From the NCBI GenBank assembly GCA_029532415.1, contig JAQOTA010000058.1, positions 310,001 through 374,000 of the forward strand: DNA of 64,000 bases, read 5' to 3'. The notes under the pieces are model-generated. The model did no database searches. It was not told where the DNA came from and saw only the letters and a list, made by a program, of their open reading frames with translations. This document shows, piece after piece, positions 48,017 to 59,570 of this stretch. Numbering within the stretch: position 1 is the first letter of the stretch; each line of letters starts with the position of its first letter. The stretch comes from Marasmius tenuissimus (lineage: Eukaryota > Basidiomycota > Agaricomycetes > Agaricales > Marasmiaceae). Both the position numbers and the translations under genes were made by a program.

Positions 48017-48427
48017 AGTGGGGAGCCAAGGTGCTTAGCCTGCTCTTCCCACTATCGCCCTATTTTTCTGTCCTCGCCCACGATTAGCTGCGGATGTTCC
48101 GAGGGAGATGGGATACAACGGCATACGTATCCCTAGCTGTGGCCCCCATTCGATTATGCTGCGTGAGTTACATGAGGCAGGAACTACCTCGATGGGCAGA
48201 GAATAGCACGCCAAGGATGTGGATGGATATTTATACCGACAGGTTATTTGTACGATATCGTTCTTTCACACCCCGTTACCTATCATCATTCATTTTCAAC
48301 AAATCATACCCGGACGCCATATACCTGACACCTCACTTTCTTTACGATTCTCTATTCTCCATTTTTCGTGTTTCTGAGCTACTAAACAATATCAATAAAT
48401 TGTATTTTATGAGACATCCAGTTGGTG
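48017..48427. other. Convergent intergenic region
   Basis: 3' ends of the SMG6-like and DOMON-b561 genes face each other. AT-rich bases near 48385-48410 may serve polyadenylation. No gene or repeat is seen. Confidence 0.45.
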
Positions 48428-50107
48428 TTAACGCTGAGCAGAGAGCAAGGCCTTCCTTTCTACCTCCTTTGTTTCTCTGTCATCAAGATCATCGTCGTGG
48501 TCATCTCCAATCTCGAAGTCCGCATTTGATGTGAGTGGACTATTATGTGGTGGTGATGCTAGTGAAATGTAGTGTTTGGCACCGCCCGCTGGACCCAGTC
48601 CTTGGTTCTCTTGGTAGAACTGTCGTTTGAGGAGACTTAGACCGAGGAAATAGGCAACCGGCAAGACCTAATAAAAGAAGCTCAACGACCGCCTCGGAGC
48701 CTCAGAAGACGATACGTACAATTGCCCACACTTGTAGAAGGACTTGGGGCCAATGCACATGGGGACGGCCTGACACCCTTTCCCATTTCTTCATCCCGCT
48801 GCGAACCTATACAACAGTGAGCGAGGAAGGACAAGTTGAGAATCTTGTAGGCAATTTACCTGAAGGAACGCGAGGGCGATGATAGTCAGCCCGTAACAGG
48901 CATGCAGGATATTGGAAGGCGGGTGGGGCTTGGCCGGACGATTCGCGGAGTGATTTCTGGTATGAATGTAACGTCCAAGCAGGATCTGGAGCAGATACAA
49001 TCCGAAAAGGACTAGACCGCAAATCTGACATGGCGAGTTAAGCAACATGACAAGTGACTACATTAATCGCGGCGAGTTTACCTGATGTGTATCCAGAAAA
49101 TGCGATGCCTGAGCATCGAATACCGCGATAGGACCCAGTAACCACCCGATAAGGATGACCGGGAGCCCCAGCAGATAATTCGAGACACGGTGTACTTTGA
49201 ACCATGTTGGGGTAATTGTCCTCGTCCATCTCGCGGCCAAGGACCCAACAGGAAGGAGAACGAGGAAGCCAAGGCTGAGTAAAATTCCATGTCCCAGCAC
49301 GAGCATTTCGTGGAGAGTGTAGGGCTCCGGTGGGCCAGCCGTGTCGATGCTGGTAACAGGGGGTGAGGCAGCGGCAACTGGGTCAAGCTCTTTGTTCAGG
49401 TCAAGCCTGAGACTGCCCGCAATGTAATGCTGCCGTATGTCTGTCTCTGGCGATGCAGAATCTGGGCGGAAATATGAGAAGGCCCAAATGAATGTCGTTA
49501 GCAAGGGGTCTTCGCTGATGCTTTGTAGTTGTCCATGGGTGCGTTGCACCTCGAAAGTCATTGATGAATTAGCGTGCGGATGCCACTGAGCACGAACAGT
49601 AGTTAGCAATCACACTCAATAGGTTGAGAGGGCAGCCTCACATCAGCTGGTTTCACGTCCGGCAGCCAAGCCTTTCGAGGAGGTTGAGCGATGAATTGAG
49701 GCATCTCGTGAGATTCCGTGTAGCGCTGAGATAGTGTTGTGGTCCCATCATCGTTCTCCCATAGCAATACCATATGGCTAAAAGCCATCCTTTGACCAAA
49801 GCCTCTGCACCGATGGTCAGCATCCGTGAAAAAGTAAGAGGTGTATGACATACGTACAGTCCTAGGTAGCCAACGGGATATTTGAGAGGTGTCATTTGGT
49901 CTATGGGCGAGTTAGTTTGTGGGTAACAACATCAAGGAGAAGGAACGTACATATCACTGTACTATCGTGGACGGTTGCGTTGACGCACAAAAATCGGTTA
50001 CACCTCCCATCTCCCTTCAACTTGAACTTTGCGAGAACGGAGTTGAAGGAGCTGAGCCACAGAACTAGGAGCGTGAGGAGGAAATGGTGGTGAAGGTGGG
50101 AGGTCAT
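48428..50107 (-). CDS. DOMON and cytochrome b561 domain membrane protein
   Basis: Transmembrane redox protein of the CYBDOM class, probably moving electrons across the plasma or endomembrane. N-terminal signal (HHHFLLTLLVLWLSSFNSVLA) leads to a DOMON beta domain (CNRFLCVNATVHDSTVI, YLGLGFGQRMAFSHMVLLWE, TYFF-less, ending HYIAGSLRLDL). The b561 helices carry four axial-ligand His candidates: LVLGHGILLS, WFKVHRVSNYLL, LDTHQICGLVLF and NILHACYGLTIIAL. A cytosolic tail with FEIGDDHDDDLDDRE ends LLSAQR. About seven introns are inferred; the LGFGQRMAF splice (near 49855) joins the DOMON sequence. Roughly 400 residues. Substrate and partner are unknown. Confidence 0.88.
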
Positions 50108-50658
50108 GATGGGGGCCTGGGATGTGGAATCATTGTCCTACCCGGTTATAAGCTCGTCGGATGCCCTCGGTATGCACAGGGAAAGATGTTGTTTACCACA
50201 GACCTGAATCCAAATTCGCACTAGGGTGCTCTGGGAACCCGGGAACAGGAACTGTGGGAGAAATGTTTCCGCCGTCCAACAAGAAATGAGATATCATCGA
50301 ACGACTTACACGGTTACACATCGGCATGGGAAGTTTAAGATTGGCCATTTCCGGTGAAACCAAACCCAAAAAAGACTTGGTATAGGGAGATTGACAACAG
50401 TAACTGGGCCCGGTAAATCGAGGAAACCGTGGTCAATTTGAATGTAGGAGGGATAGGTTACCCGCCCGAAATGCTCATCCGGCCCGACAGGTACCAACAG
50501 TGAACACCATAGCCGGGTATTACCCTGATGTTACCCAGTAAGCCATCTGCCGAGTGGATCTGTGGCGAATCATACGAGCCTGATATTGGTGAATAGTAAA
50601 TACAAGCATGAGAGATACAGCAAATTGATACTAAAAGTACAACAATGTTAACAAAACC
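50108..50658. other. Intergenic between DOMON-b561 and NYN genes
   Basis: DOMON-b561 promoter and NYN gene 3' flank, with only short frames. A pyrimidine/AT-rich segment lies near 50585-50655. No gene, repeat or RNA is seen. Confidence 0.45.
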
Positions 50659-53600
50659 TTATATCGATGGATTAGATCGTAATTTATTCACTACATCATG
50701 ATGTAAAGAAATCCATGTGTCACCCAATGTTCCACCGAGACACACCAACCTTGCGTCGACAGCAAGGTCAGCAAAATGTTTGAACTTCGTCACTCCAGCT
50801 TTTGAATAAACTTTTCTGTCCTGTTTCACCAACTCGACAGCAACTGATGATCGTGATGGTTGGTTTACGCCCCCCTCCCGAAGTTTCTGGAGGATCAGCA
50901 CCAAGCTCCGTAGGTGGGAAGGAACGGTCCAAGCTCCCGGAGTGCCAGACTGGCTCTGAGATGAGGTGGGGGCGCTCAACGGAAGGGGAGAAGGAGCAGC
51001 AGGAACAGAAGGAGTGTTGTCCATTGTAATGGGCGCCAGGGATCCCAATGAATTGGAGTGTAAGCAGATCCATTCCCTACCCATCGTTCCACCGAGGCAT
51101 ACCAGTCCTTCATTAAAGGCCAGGTCAGCGAAATCTTTGAACTTCGTGACACCAGCTTTCTGATAAACATTCCTGTCCTGTTGCAACAACTCGGCGGCAA
51201 TTGATGAACGCAACGGTTGGTACTCCCCCCTTTCCCGGTGTTTTTGGAGGATCGACACCAAGCTCCGTAGGTGGCGAGGAACAGTCCAGACTTCCGGAGT
51301 GACGAACTGGCCTTGTGATGAAGAGGGGGCGTTTGGCGGTAGAGGAGAAGGAGCGGCAGGAACAGGAGGAGGGGCAAGAGGCTCCTTCAGCGGACCAGTT
51401 ATCTGATTCTGTGACTCGTCATAGGCGTACCGAGCTACGGGAGTGAGCTCGGGATTCTGGAAAGGCGAAGCATATTCAGCGGTCGTCGCAATCGCTGCTG
51501 CTGCATGAACAGAACTTGGAGTATTGTCTATTGTCGCAGACACTGCGAGAGCCTCGTTCCTCGGAGAAGGAGGAGTGGTCGGAGGAATCAAAGTAGTGGT
51601 GTCCAAGAGCGAGTCATCCACCAATGATCGTAATTTTTCCACTGCACTGTGTCGTAACGAAACCCAGACATCGCAACCCTGGCCACCGTACCATACCAGA
51701 CTTTCCTTGACGGCAAGTCTAACTAACTCCCAGAATGTCGTGACCCCAGCGTTCTCGTATACCTTGCTATCCTGTGCCACCAGCTCGGCAGCGATTATTG
51801 ATCGCAAAGGTTGGGGGGTGCCGTTTTCGTGGTATTTCTGGAGGACTCGCACTAAGCTCTGAAGATGGAGAGGAATGGCCCACGCCACTGTGGCGTCGGA
51901 CCGGCTCTGCGATGGAAGGGGGGCGCTCGACTGTGAAGGCGGGGCTGGGGTAAGAACAGGAGGAGGAGGAAGAGGGTCATCCATAGGACCAGTTGTCTGT
52001 TTCCGTACCCCATCATCGGCGTACCCAGCTACCAGAGTAAACTCGTGGTTCTGGTCAGGTGGAGGGGTCATTGGTAAAGAAGATTCATTGGTCGCGGGAA
52101 CAGCAGCAGCAGCAGCGCAAACAGGAGGAGTGTTGTCCGTTGTTATTGGCATTGCGAAAGCCTGGTTTGTCGGAGAGGCAGGCGTGGTCGGAGGCATCGG
52201 GATGGCGACATCTGGGGGCAAGTCGTCCTCCAAGGATTGCAATCTTTTCAATGCGTTGTGGTGCAAAGAAACCCAGACAGTGTCGCCGTGGCCACCATAC
52301 CGCGCCAGCCTTTCCTTTACAGCAAGTCCAATCAATTCCCCGAATGTCGTGACCCCGGCATTCTCATATACCTTGCTATCCTGTGCCACCAACTCGTGAG
52401 CGATTGTCGAGCGCAATGGTTGGGTGTTGCCGTTTTCATGATATTTCTGGAGAATTCGCAACAAGCTCCGGAAATGAATAGGGACGGTCTGCACCTCTGT
52501 AACGTCGGACTGGCTCTGAGACGAAGAGGTAGGAACAAGAGGAGGGGGGAAAGGTTCGTCCGAAGGGCCAGTCATCTGCTTCTGTGGCCCGTCATCGATG
52601 TACCGGGCTACCGAAGTAGGCTCGGTACTCTGGACGAGTGGAGAGGTTGGTGAAGCTGATTCATCGGTTGCGTCGATCACGGTGATAGCATGAACAGGAG
52701 GAGTGTTCTCTACTGTAATTGGAACTGCGGAAGCCTCGTGTTCAGATGCAGGTGTAGTCGGAGGCATCGGAATGGCGGCGTCCGGTGGCGAGTTGTTTCC
52801 CGCGGACCGTAATCTTTTCACTACACTCGAGTGCAAAGAAACCCATGCGCTGTCCCCCTGGCCACCATACGCCACCAGCGTTTCCTTTATGGCGAGTCCA
52901 ACTAATTCCCAGAATGACTTGACTCCGGCGTTCTCGTATACCTTGCTATCCTGTGCCACCAGCTCGGGGGCGATCGTTGATCGCAATGGATGGTTGACGC
53001 CGTTTTCGTGGTGTTTCTGAAGAACTCTCACGAGGCTCCGGAGATAGAAAGGAATGGTCTGCGGCCCTTTAGCGTCGGACTGGCTCTGGCACGACGAAGG
53101 GGAAACAGCAGGGGGGACGCTCGGTAGGTGAACCAGAGGAGTGGGAGGAGGAGACTCGTCGATTGAGTCTGTCATCTGCCTTTGTAATCCGTCGTAGACA
53201 TATCTGGCTACAGGAGCAAGTTCGGGATTACCGGCAGGGGGAAGTGTGGTCGGTGGTGCAGTTCGAAAACGGCAGTCGTTCGTAGGATTGGCGGCAGCCG
53301 CATAAACAGGAGGGGTATTGTCTGGCACTGCTACAACCGAAGTTGCAGGTGCCTCCCGCTCGGAAATGACATCGTTTCTTAAAGTAGGCGGGAATGTTTC
53401 GGGGCGGTGCTTGATTTGGGGTCGGAAGTTCGTGACATTGCAATTGTTGAATTTCCCATTGTTCTGAGCACCCATGTTGGTCGGAGGCAGTGGTATGTTG
53501 GCATTTGAGGGCGGTGAACTATCCATCGCTGACTTGTCGTCCCTGAGGCCATTCATCATCACAGTCCAGTCTAGGAACGTGGACGCTTGTGATCTCAAGC

Positions 53601-54194
53601 TAAGGTGGGCTCCAGGAAGGGTTGGCGAGATCACAACCACCTGATACATCCGGAAGCGCAGAATGGAGACGGGATACGCGAAATCTCGGTCTCCGGAAAT
53701 CAAAATGATCGTCGAGCCATCGCCCTCATTGTCAATAGCGAAAGTCAGCATATCCACTGGAACGAAGAAAGCCAGTGAATACGGGGGCAGAGGCTCGTCG
53801 GACTTGAGACGCACCAATCATCATCTGGTCCGCGACATTCTTACGACCATTGTGAGGACAATCTATCATACTGAGCCCAGAGCACTGGAGCTCTGACCTC
53901 AGCATGACAGACCGAGGCGAAGAGAGTTCGGAGAGGTCGGCGTATCCCCTACAAATCTTGATACACCCATACCGCTGAGCAACCTAATCTGCCGGGTCAA
54001 CACTGAGAGTAATGATAGGACTGCTGTGTGAGGCACCTTGCGAATTTCCCCCATGACACTGTAGCCAGAAGCATTCGAAGGGGGCGCGCAGTTCTCTGAA
54101 ATTGTCCCATGAGCAAGCGGTTTGGTCAATGAAGATCACTTGCAAGCGTACCATAATCCCAGAATACAGCAACTTGGCCCATGGTAGTAGACAT
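50659..54194 (-). CDS. NYN-domain protein with five tandem C-terminal modules
   Basis: Putative RNA-processing nuclease. The N-terminal NYN/PIN-like domain reads GQVAVFWDYENCAPPSN, YGCIKICRGYADLSE, LSMIDCPHNGRKNVADQMMI and ILISGDRDFAYPVSILRF, so the expected acidic residues (WDYEN, ADQM, GDRDF) are present. It is built from four exons, the last a single 3.1 kb exon. That exon holds five copies of an about 80-residue module (VPxHLRSLVxILQK, PLRSxIAxELVxQDxxVY, AGVTxFxELxxLA, YGGxGxxWVSLH), at about 52805-53065, 52230-52490, 51620-51885, 51030-51290 and 50665-50930. Pro/Ser-rich linkers between modules are also repeated. The modules look like LOTUS/OST-HTH winged helices, as in MARF1/Limkain, but this needs a profile test. 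About 1,120 residues. Confidence 0.82.
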
Positions 54195-54766
54195 AGAAAT
54201 GGTGATAGCGAATGCTCAGTGGGGTCGTTGTTCGGCTAAAGGAGAGTACAATGTTTGAAGATGGGAAACCCGGTGAGGCTAGCTCGTCGTGATATTGGGT
54301 TTGTTTGGGAGAGTACTGGGTTGACCCGATGATGAGGGAGCTGAACAAAACGAATCTCAGTCAGGCTCGGCCGGAAACGAACGTACCCTGTCGACACGAC
54401 CTGATCGGAAGTTTGGAACGGCTTGCACAAGATGAGCTGGCTCGAAAGTCGATCTAACGTTTCATGCAAAGTCCAAATGCGAAGCTTCTAGGAGATGAAC
54501 CGGTACGTGCGTGGAGTGGTGGTGGAAGGAGAATGAGGGTGAGGGGCAAGTGTTGTGGCACGCCGCACCCCCGAAACAGCCTAGTACAAGGACTCCCACG
54601 GCGACACACAGCACGCGAGAAACAATAACGGAGGAACAAGGCATTTGGCAGGCTGGCAGCGGATATTCATGGTGAACGGGCGGCAGGCGCTTGCGCGGTA
54701 AGTAGATTGAAGATCGAACTGCAGTCCACAATGTACTTCGACGGCATGGTATACTGTATGTAAGGT
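54195..54766. other. Intergenic between the two NYN genes
   Basis: Promoter of the five-module gene and 3' flank of the one-module gene. Minus-strand frames (such as 54462-54770) lack any recognised motif, so none is called. No duplicated segment shared with the coding parts is seen. Confidence 0.45.
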
Positions 54767-56189
54767 TCACCTTCCAAGTCGCTGATTAGGATGTAAGGAT
54801 ATCCAACTGGTTGCCCCTTCTCCCCCCAACACTACCAATCCCTTCGACATCGCAAGTTCGATGTAATCATTGAATTCACTGATCAACACCGTCTTGTAGG
54901 CCTTGAAATTGGGGTTCTGAATCTTCAGCTCACGCGAAACTGAAGATCTCAGTGGCTTGTTCTCGCCCTCCAGCAAGCAATTCTGCAAAATTCTCATCAA
55001 GGTCTGAAAATCGACAGGTACGCTTGGGTCGTCGAGAGGTTGACGCCAAGTCGAAGCAGAAAACCCCTTCGACGATGACAAAGCGGCGGAAGCACCCGAG
55101 GTTCGATGTTTACGAAAGGCACTAGGGAATGTAGTTGTACTGGAAAATGAGGAGAAAAGTCGCGAGGAGCCCGGGGAAGGCGGTAGAGCTGCTGTTGAAG
55201 ATATGGCCCGTGGTTCCTCGTATTCTGAATCGTCAGGACCGGAGATTGCGATAGATTGAGGTTGCTGAGATGGAGAGCCAGGAGGGCTAATCTCTTTTGG
55301 AATTCTTGCTGGAGATCCGATCTGGGGAGCAACTGTCGCAGAGCTGGCGTTCGCAACTTTGGAAGCCGTTTCACTGTCGCTCTCGTCGTTATCAGTCAAC
55401 GTAGTGGAGGCTGACTTCCGGGGAGACGTCCCTGACTTGAGTTTGGGCCGCTCAAAGGAGACGGTGCGGTTTCTTCTATGAAATTTGAAGGATTTTGTAG
55501 TGTCATTGCCAGCCTCGGTGCCTGACAACCCGGATGTCTCATTGTCGATACGTCTATGCTCCTCCTTGAGATTGCTGAGAATGTCGGTGCTCCAGTCCAG
55601 GTACGTCGAAGCTTGAGCCGTGAGACTGACATGGGCTTTCCGTGGCTGGGATATAAGGACCGTGTGGGTATGGCGATAACGAAGCGTTGCGAGTGCATAA
55701 GCAAAGTCTTTGTCACTCGAGATGAGAATGATTGTCCTTGGTGTGGGGGTATCCATCGCGAACGCCATCATATCGACTAGATGACTTCTGTCAGGAATAT
55801 TTTCCTACGAGGGCAGCGCGAGGGCTTACTGAGAAGCATTTGGTCAACGACTTCCTTTCGTCCATTGTGGGGACAATCGATCAAGCTCACTCCAGAGGAT
55901 TGTAATTCTGACCGTCGAGAATCGATCGATGGACTGCTGTCCATCTCAGAAAAGTTTGCATAACTTCTGAACGTCTTGATGGATCCGAATTGTTGAGCTA
56001 CTTCGAAAATTGAGTTGACAAGGGAATAGCCAGATACATGGCTCGGGACAGAACAATTTTCTAACGGGACATGAGCATTCTAAGATGAAAAATTGTCAAA
56101 AACTACTCACCATAGTCCCAAAAAATACCTACTTGCCCGTTAGGCGTGGTGGGTGGCCGCTCAGGCGTTTCAGGCTCATGGACCGACAT
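54767..56189 (-). CDS. NYN-domain protein with one C-terminal module
   Basis: Paralogue of the neighbouring 50659-54194 gene. The N-terminal NYN domain reads GQVGIFWDYENCSVPSH, EVAQQFGSIKTFRSYANFSE, GVSLIDCPHNGRKEVVDQML and IILISSDKDFAYALATLRYR. The catalytic-type acidic residues are kept (DYEN, VDQM, SDKDF). A Ser/Pro-rich middle of about 180 residues leads to one C-terminal module: VPVDFQTLMRILQNCL, NKPLRSSVSRELKIQNPNFK, FNDYIELAMSKGLVVLGGEG and WISLHPNQRLGR. Three exons; start MSVHEPETPERPP at 56189, the first splice making DYENC. About 430 residues. Both genes run in the same direction with similar exon order, which supports tandem duplication. Confidence 0.85.
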
Positions 56190-56425
56190 GGAAGTGGGAA
56201 AAAAGGTGTTACCAGGCGTTGGCAAATATTTCAAATCGCGACAACTGTCACCTGAGACCACGACTGCGAACAGGCTCTTGCACTTGGTACCGAGTTATTT
56301 TCAATCATTTTCTGTAGGTGTTGATCATAGTTTCTGTATAAGGTCCATGTAATTATTGCAAACGCAGGAGAGGTCGGACTTGACGCGCAACCAGGCGACG
56401 GTGAATAGTATAGGTTAGACAGGAT

Positions 56426-56785
56426 TTATTGTATTCTCTTTCCGAGTCGAGCAAGATGGTAATTAATGGTTGGTCTATGCATCTTCTTTGGCATGGGCTG
56501 TTGGACAAATACAAAGATTGAGTGACATGAGGCAGCAGAGACAAATGGTAACGCACCGTCGTCCTCATACAGTGAAAAAGAGCCTGTGCGGCATCCTGAC
56601 AGCTTCCGACAGAGTGAATATCGTTAGTGGCTGCCCAACAGCCCAGCATGGTACTCAGTTGAGCACCGCACATGGTGTTTATAGCATCTAGTGGTCGTTG
56701 AATCAGTACGTTGAGAAACAGCCAGGAGAAGACTAGACTGACTTTTTTTGGGCCTGACTTTGAGGTTTTTTATATGAATAGCCAT
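56426..56785 (-). CDS. MRP10: Mitochondrial small ribosomal subunit protein Mrp10 (mS37)
   Basis: CHCH-type protein of the mitoribosome small subunit. Start MAIHIKNLKVRPKK (residues 1-14), joined by splicing across an intron at about 56689-56743 to NAINTMCGAQLSTMLGCWAA. Twin CX9C helices follow: CGAQLSTMLGC and CQDAAQALFHC. Then CMRTTPMPKKMHRPTINYHL and ARLGKRIQ, with a second intron near 56498-56558. The LKVRPKK opening and TINYHLARLGK ending are the family marks. About 80 residues, full length. It faces the UBC6-type gene head-to-head, 244 bases apart. Confidence 0.92.
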
Positions 56786-57029
56786 CAGTCTGCAGCAATC
56801 CCCGCAACGAGAACAAAGTTCGGGTTGGCAAAAGTCGACGTTGAGAAAACGGGACGGTAAGCGCGCGTCGGTCGGAACGTCGGCAAGCTGACGCTGAAGC
56901 ACGTGGACGAGACCATGAGCGCTTATTACCTCCACGTCCTACCACAGCCTACCACGTCCCCCAGAGCCCTGTGCAACGTTTATCAAGTTCTTCCAGCACT
57001 CTTCCATCAGGGGCTCTTCTAGACCCACC

Positions 57030-58310
57030 ATGGCTTCAACTTCCTCGATGAATAGAAATAATTCTGGTCTGTTACTCATTGTTGAAGACTCGATTGTTCC
57101 TAACGGTCTTCTCACTCGTTTCATTTCCTAGCTGTCAAGCGTATCATGCAGGAGGCTCGAGAACTGGCGAATGACCCCTCGACAGATTATTCTGCGGCAC
57201 CGTTAGAGGTGCGATCTAGTGTCTTACTCGCACGCCTGCATACTGACCCCGTCGTTATCCAGGATGATATATTTGTCAGTCGCAACTAGCACCATACTCC
57301 AAGGTCTTGCTCAATCTTTGACTCCTCAGGAATGGCATTGCACAATTCGTGGACCACAAGGCACCGAATTTGAGGGCGGACTATATCACTTTCGAATCTT
57401 ATTACCTGCGGAATACCCCTTCAGACCACCGTCACTCATGGTCTTAACACCCAACGGCCGGTTTGAACTTAATACGAAGGTCAGAGTACTATGACAAGTT
57501 CATATCCGTTTCCACTCAATCGCGATCATTTGCAATAGATATGCATCAGCTTCACCAGCTGTAGGACCTTGTTACCGTTCCTTCGACGACATGCTGACAC
57601 TCGATTGTAGATCACGAAGAGCTCTGGCAACCTGCGTGGGGTGTACGGACTGGTATGACGGAAATTATCGTTGTGATCGAACGCGCTCCCTGACTCTCGT
57701 TCGAAGCCATTCTAGGTTTGCAAGGATTCTTCCCCTTGAAAGGACAGGCCGCAGTAGGCGTGGGTTCTATTGAGTTTCCTACATCAGAGCGCAAGAGGTT
57801 GGCCGCACTGTAAGCTGAATCTTTGGTGCGACACGCGTACTACTCACAGCTGATAACCCGCCTAGGTCTCGAGAATGGACATGCCCGCATTGTCAACAAA
57901 CCAACCTGGAGATCCTCCCAGACCCAGCTCCTGCTGAGCACACGGTATCACCACCAACAACCTCAGAGTCGACGGACGCGCAGGACAAGGCTGAAACCAC
58001 CGTAGCGACCGACGCGACGGACACATCTCCCCCAGAACACGCTACTGCCATTGCTCCGACTCAACAGTCAAACGCTACCTCCGAGCGTAACAGCGAAGGG
58101 TCACCATCGCTCCCGGCAGCCTCCGTTGTTCCGGATAGTGGCGTAGCCCCTATCCGTATACAGGACACCACTCCACCAGTAGCTCCCATACTGCCCCGGC
58201 AACAAGTTGCTGTGCAACGGTCACCTCAGAGGCCGCCCATACTTCTAGATAGCGCTATAGGTGTCATTCTAGTGCTGGTATTTGCTTTGATCTGCCGGAG
58301 AATGCTTTGA
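57030..58310 (+). CDS. UBC6: Tail-anchored E2 enzyme, UBC6/UBE2J type
   Basis: ER-membrane ubiquitin-conjugating enzyme that feeds ERAD ligases. Start MASTSSMNRNNSAVKRIMQE. The UBC fold reads ELANDPSTDYSAAPLEDDIF, EWHCTIRGPQGTEFEGGLYH, RILLPAEYPFRPPSLMVLTP and NGRFELNTKICISF, then YHEELWQPAWGVRTGLQGFF. The catalytic Cys is in KICIS. A cytosolic linker of about 130 residues rich in Thr/Pro/Ala leads to a C-terminal membrane anchor (AIGVILVLVFALICRRML). Eight exons are inferred. One (57263-57274, GATGATATATTT) is 12 nt and encodes the D-D-I-F that the family needs. About 300 residues; anchoring supports the UBC6 call. Confidence 0.92.
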
Positions 58311-58554
58311 TGTTATCTTATGTTAGGAGGTGTGACCTGTACTGTACGTTTGTCAACGGATGCTAATCATGTATTTGTACCCTAGTAACAAACCGAAACG
58401 GGGACGAATTTGTGAGATCTTGAAGCCCTCGGGAAAACGAACAGCCGCCCCACGATCAAAGTCTCAGGTGTCTGTCTCGTTTATTAACAAGGGCCATATA
58501 AGCTGGACAGTTTATGCCGAATTTATGCCAACCGCAACCTCCTAAGCCCATCCA

Positions 58555-59103
58555 ATGTCACAGAACATTTCTAACGTCGCTTCAGGTATGCGACCACGAC
58601 CACGACAGTGCTATTCTTCCTCCTCCCTCCCTCGGAACGTCAAAAAGGACGCAGGACGTCGAATACTTGGACTTCCTTCACCGGAGGCCATGACTGTACC
58701 AATCCCTCCATCCTTACTCCAGTCACCACATCTCACCTCACCTGAAAGTGTCTTCCAAAAACCACCGTCTGCTCCGTCTACACCATCTGCGGAGGACGAA
58801 ACCTGGCTCCGCGACACCATCCCACTTTCACATAGCGGTCCGCCCGAAGTCGAAATAGAAGATCCAGGCGGATCAGGCATTGAAGCCTCTCGGACGCACG
58901 AAGGACGATCACCCAGACGTATACGCTCCAGTAGCCTTAGCGTAAAGCACGCTGCTGCAGCAGCACCTCCATCCTCCCCGCCTCTCGTACGGACACATCA
59001 GAAGAAGTATTCAGAGGGGCTGGGGTTTTCTGGCAGATGGCCGTCAGCCTCTTCGGGGACCACCGGGAATCGTCGCTCTCCAGAAGACTATTTTCATCCG
59101 TGA
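58555..59103 (+). CDS. Ser/Pro-rich hypothetical protein
   Basis: Open frame of 182 codons with no recognised domain. It is Ser/Pro-rich and partly charged (SPEAMTVPIPPSLLQSPHLT, SVFQKPPSAPSTPSAEDETW, IRSSSLSVKHAAAAAPPSSP), probably disordered, with many SP sites for proline-directed kinases. No intron is needed. The composition is coding-like and the frame is intact, but an upstream exon cannot be excluded. It is convergent with epsin. Confidence 0.5.
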   Translation: MSQNISNVASGMRPRPRQCYSSSSLPRNVKKDAGRRILGLPSPEAMTVPIPPSLLQSPHLTSPESVFQKPPSAPSTPSAEDETWLRDTIPLSHSGPPEVEIEDPGGSGIEASRTHEGRSPRRIRSSSLSVKHAAAAAPPSSPPLVRTHQKKYSEGLGFSGRWPSASSGTTGNRRSPEDYFHP

Positions 59104-59570
59104 TACACCTTCACTGCGCTGCTTGTCTGGGGCTGGGATGGGATAAGAATATGTCGGAGGTTTAAAGTCGGTCGCGGGCAGAACATCACTTGCAAGCCCA
59201 CCATACACGTCTGCGTCTTGCACTCACAGTTGTATCAATCATATTCTGGAGATCGGGAGAGTTTGGGTTCATTGGGCGTTTAGTAGCATTTATTCAATTT
59301 CAATATACTGTAGCTTCATCGTCTAACCAGGCATACTGCAAAGTAATTCTGGAAGTGAAACGAAAGTCTGAGGGATCGGGCCGCATAAAAGTGATAGGTA
59401 GCGCAAGGAATCGTAAAGGGAATGTGTACTGGGAGCAACCATGAAAAAAAGCGGTAATGTACGACAGGAAAACATAAACAAGAACCATTAAATATAGATG
59501 ACACTGGAAACTCGTAAAAACGTCGCCGTAGTCCAAGTGACCGTATAGTACGCGGTGATTATGGAAGCGC
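59104..59570. other. Convergent intergenic region before epsin
   Basis: 3' ends of the Ser/Pro-rich gene and of epsin. Open frames are short and AT-rich, with no gene, repeat or RNA seen. Confidence 0.45.

Noticed and set aside
54462..54770. Minus-strand 102-codon frame between the NYN genes
   Set aside because: No family motif and atypical composition; lies in the promoter of the five-module gene.
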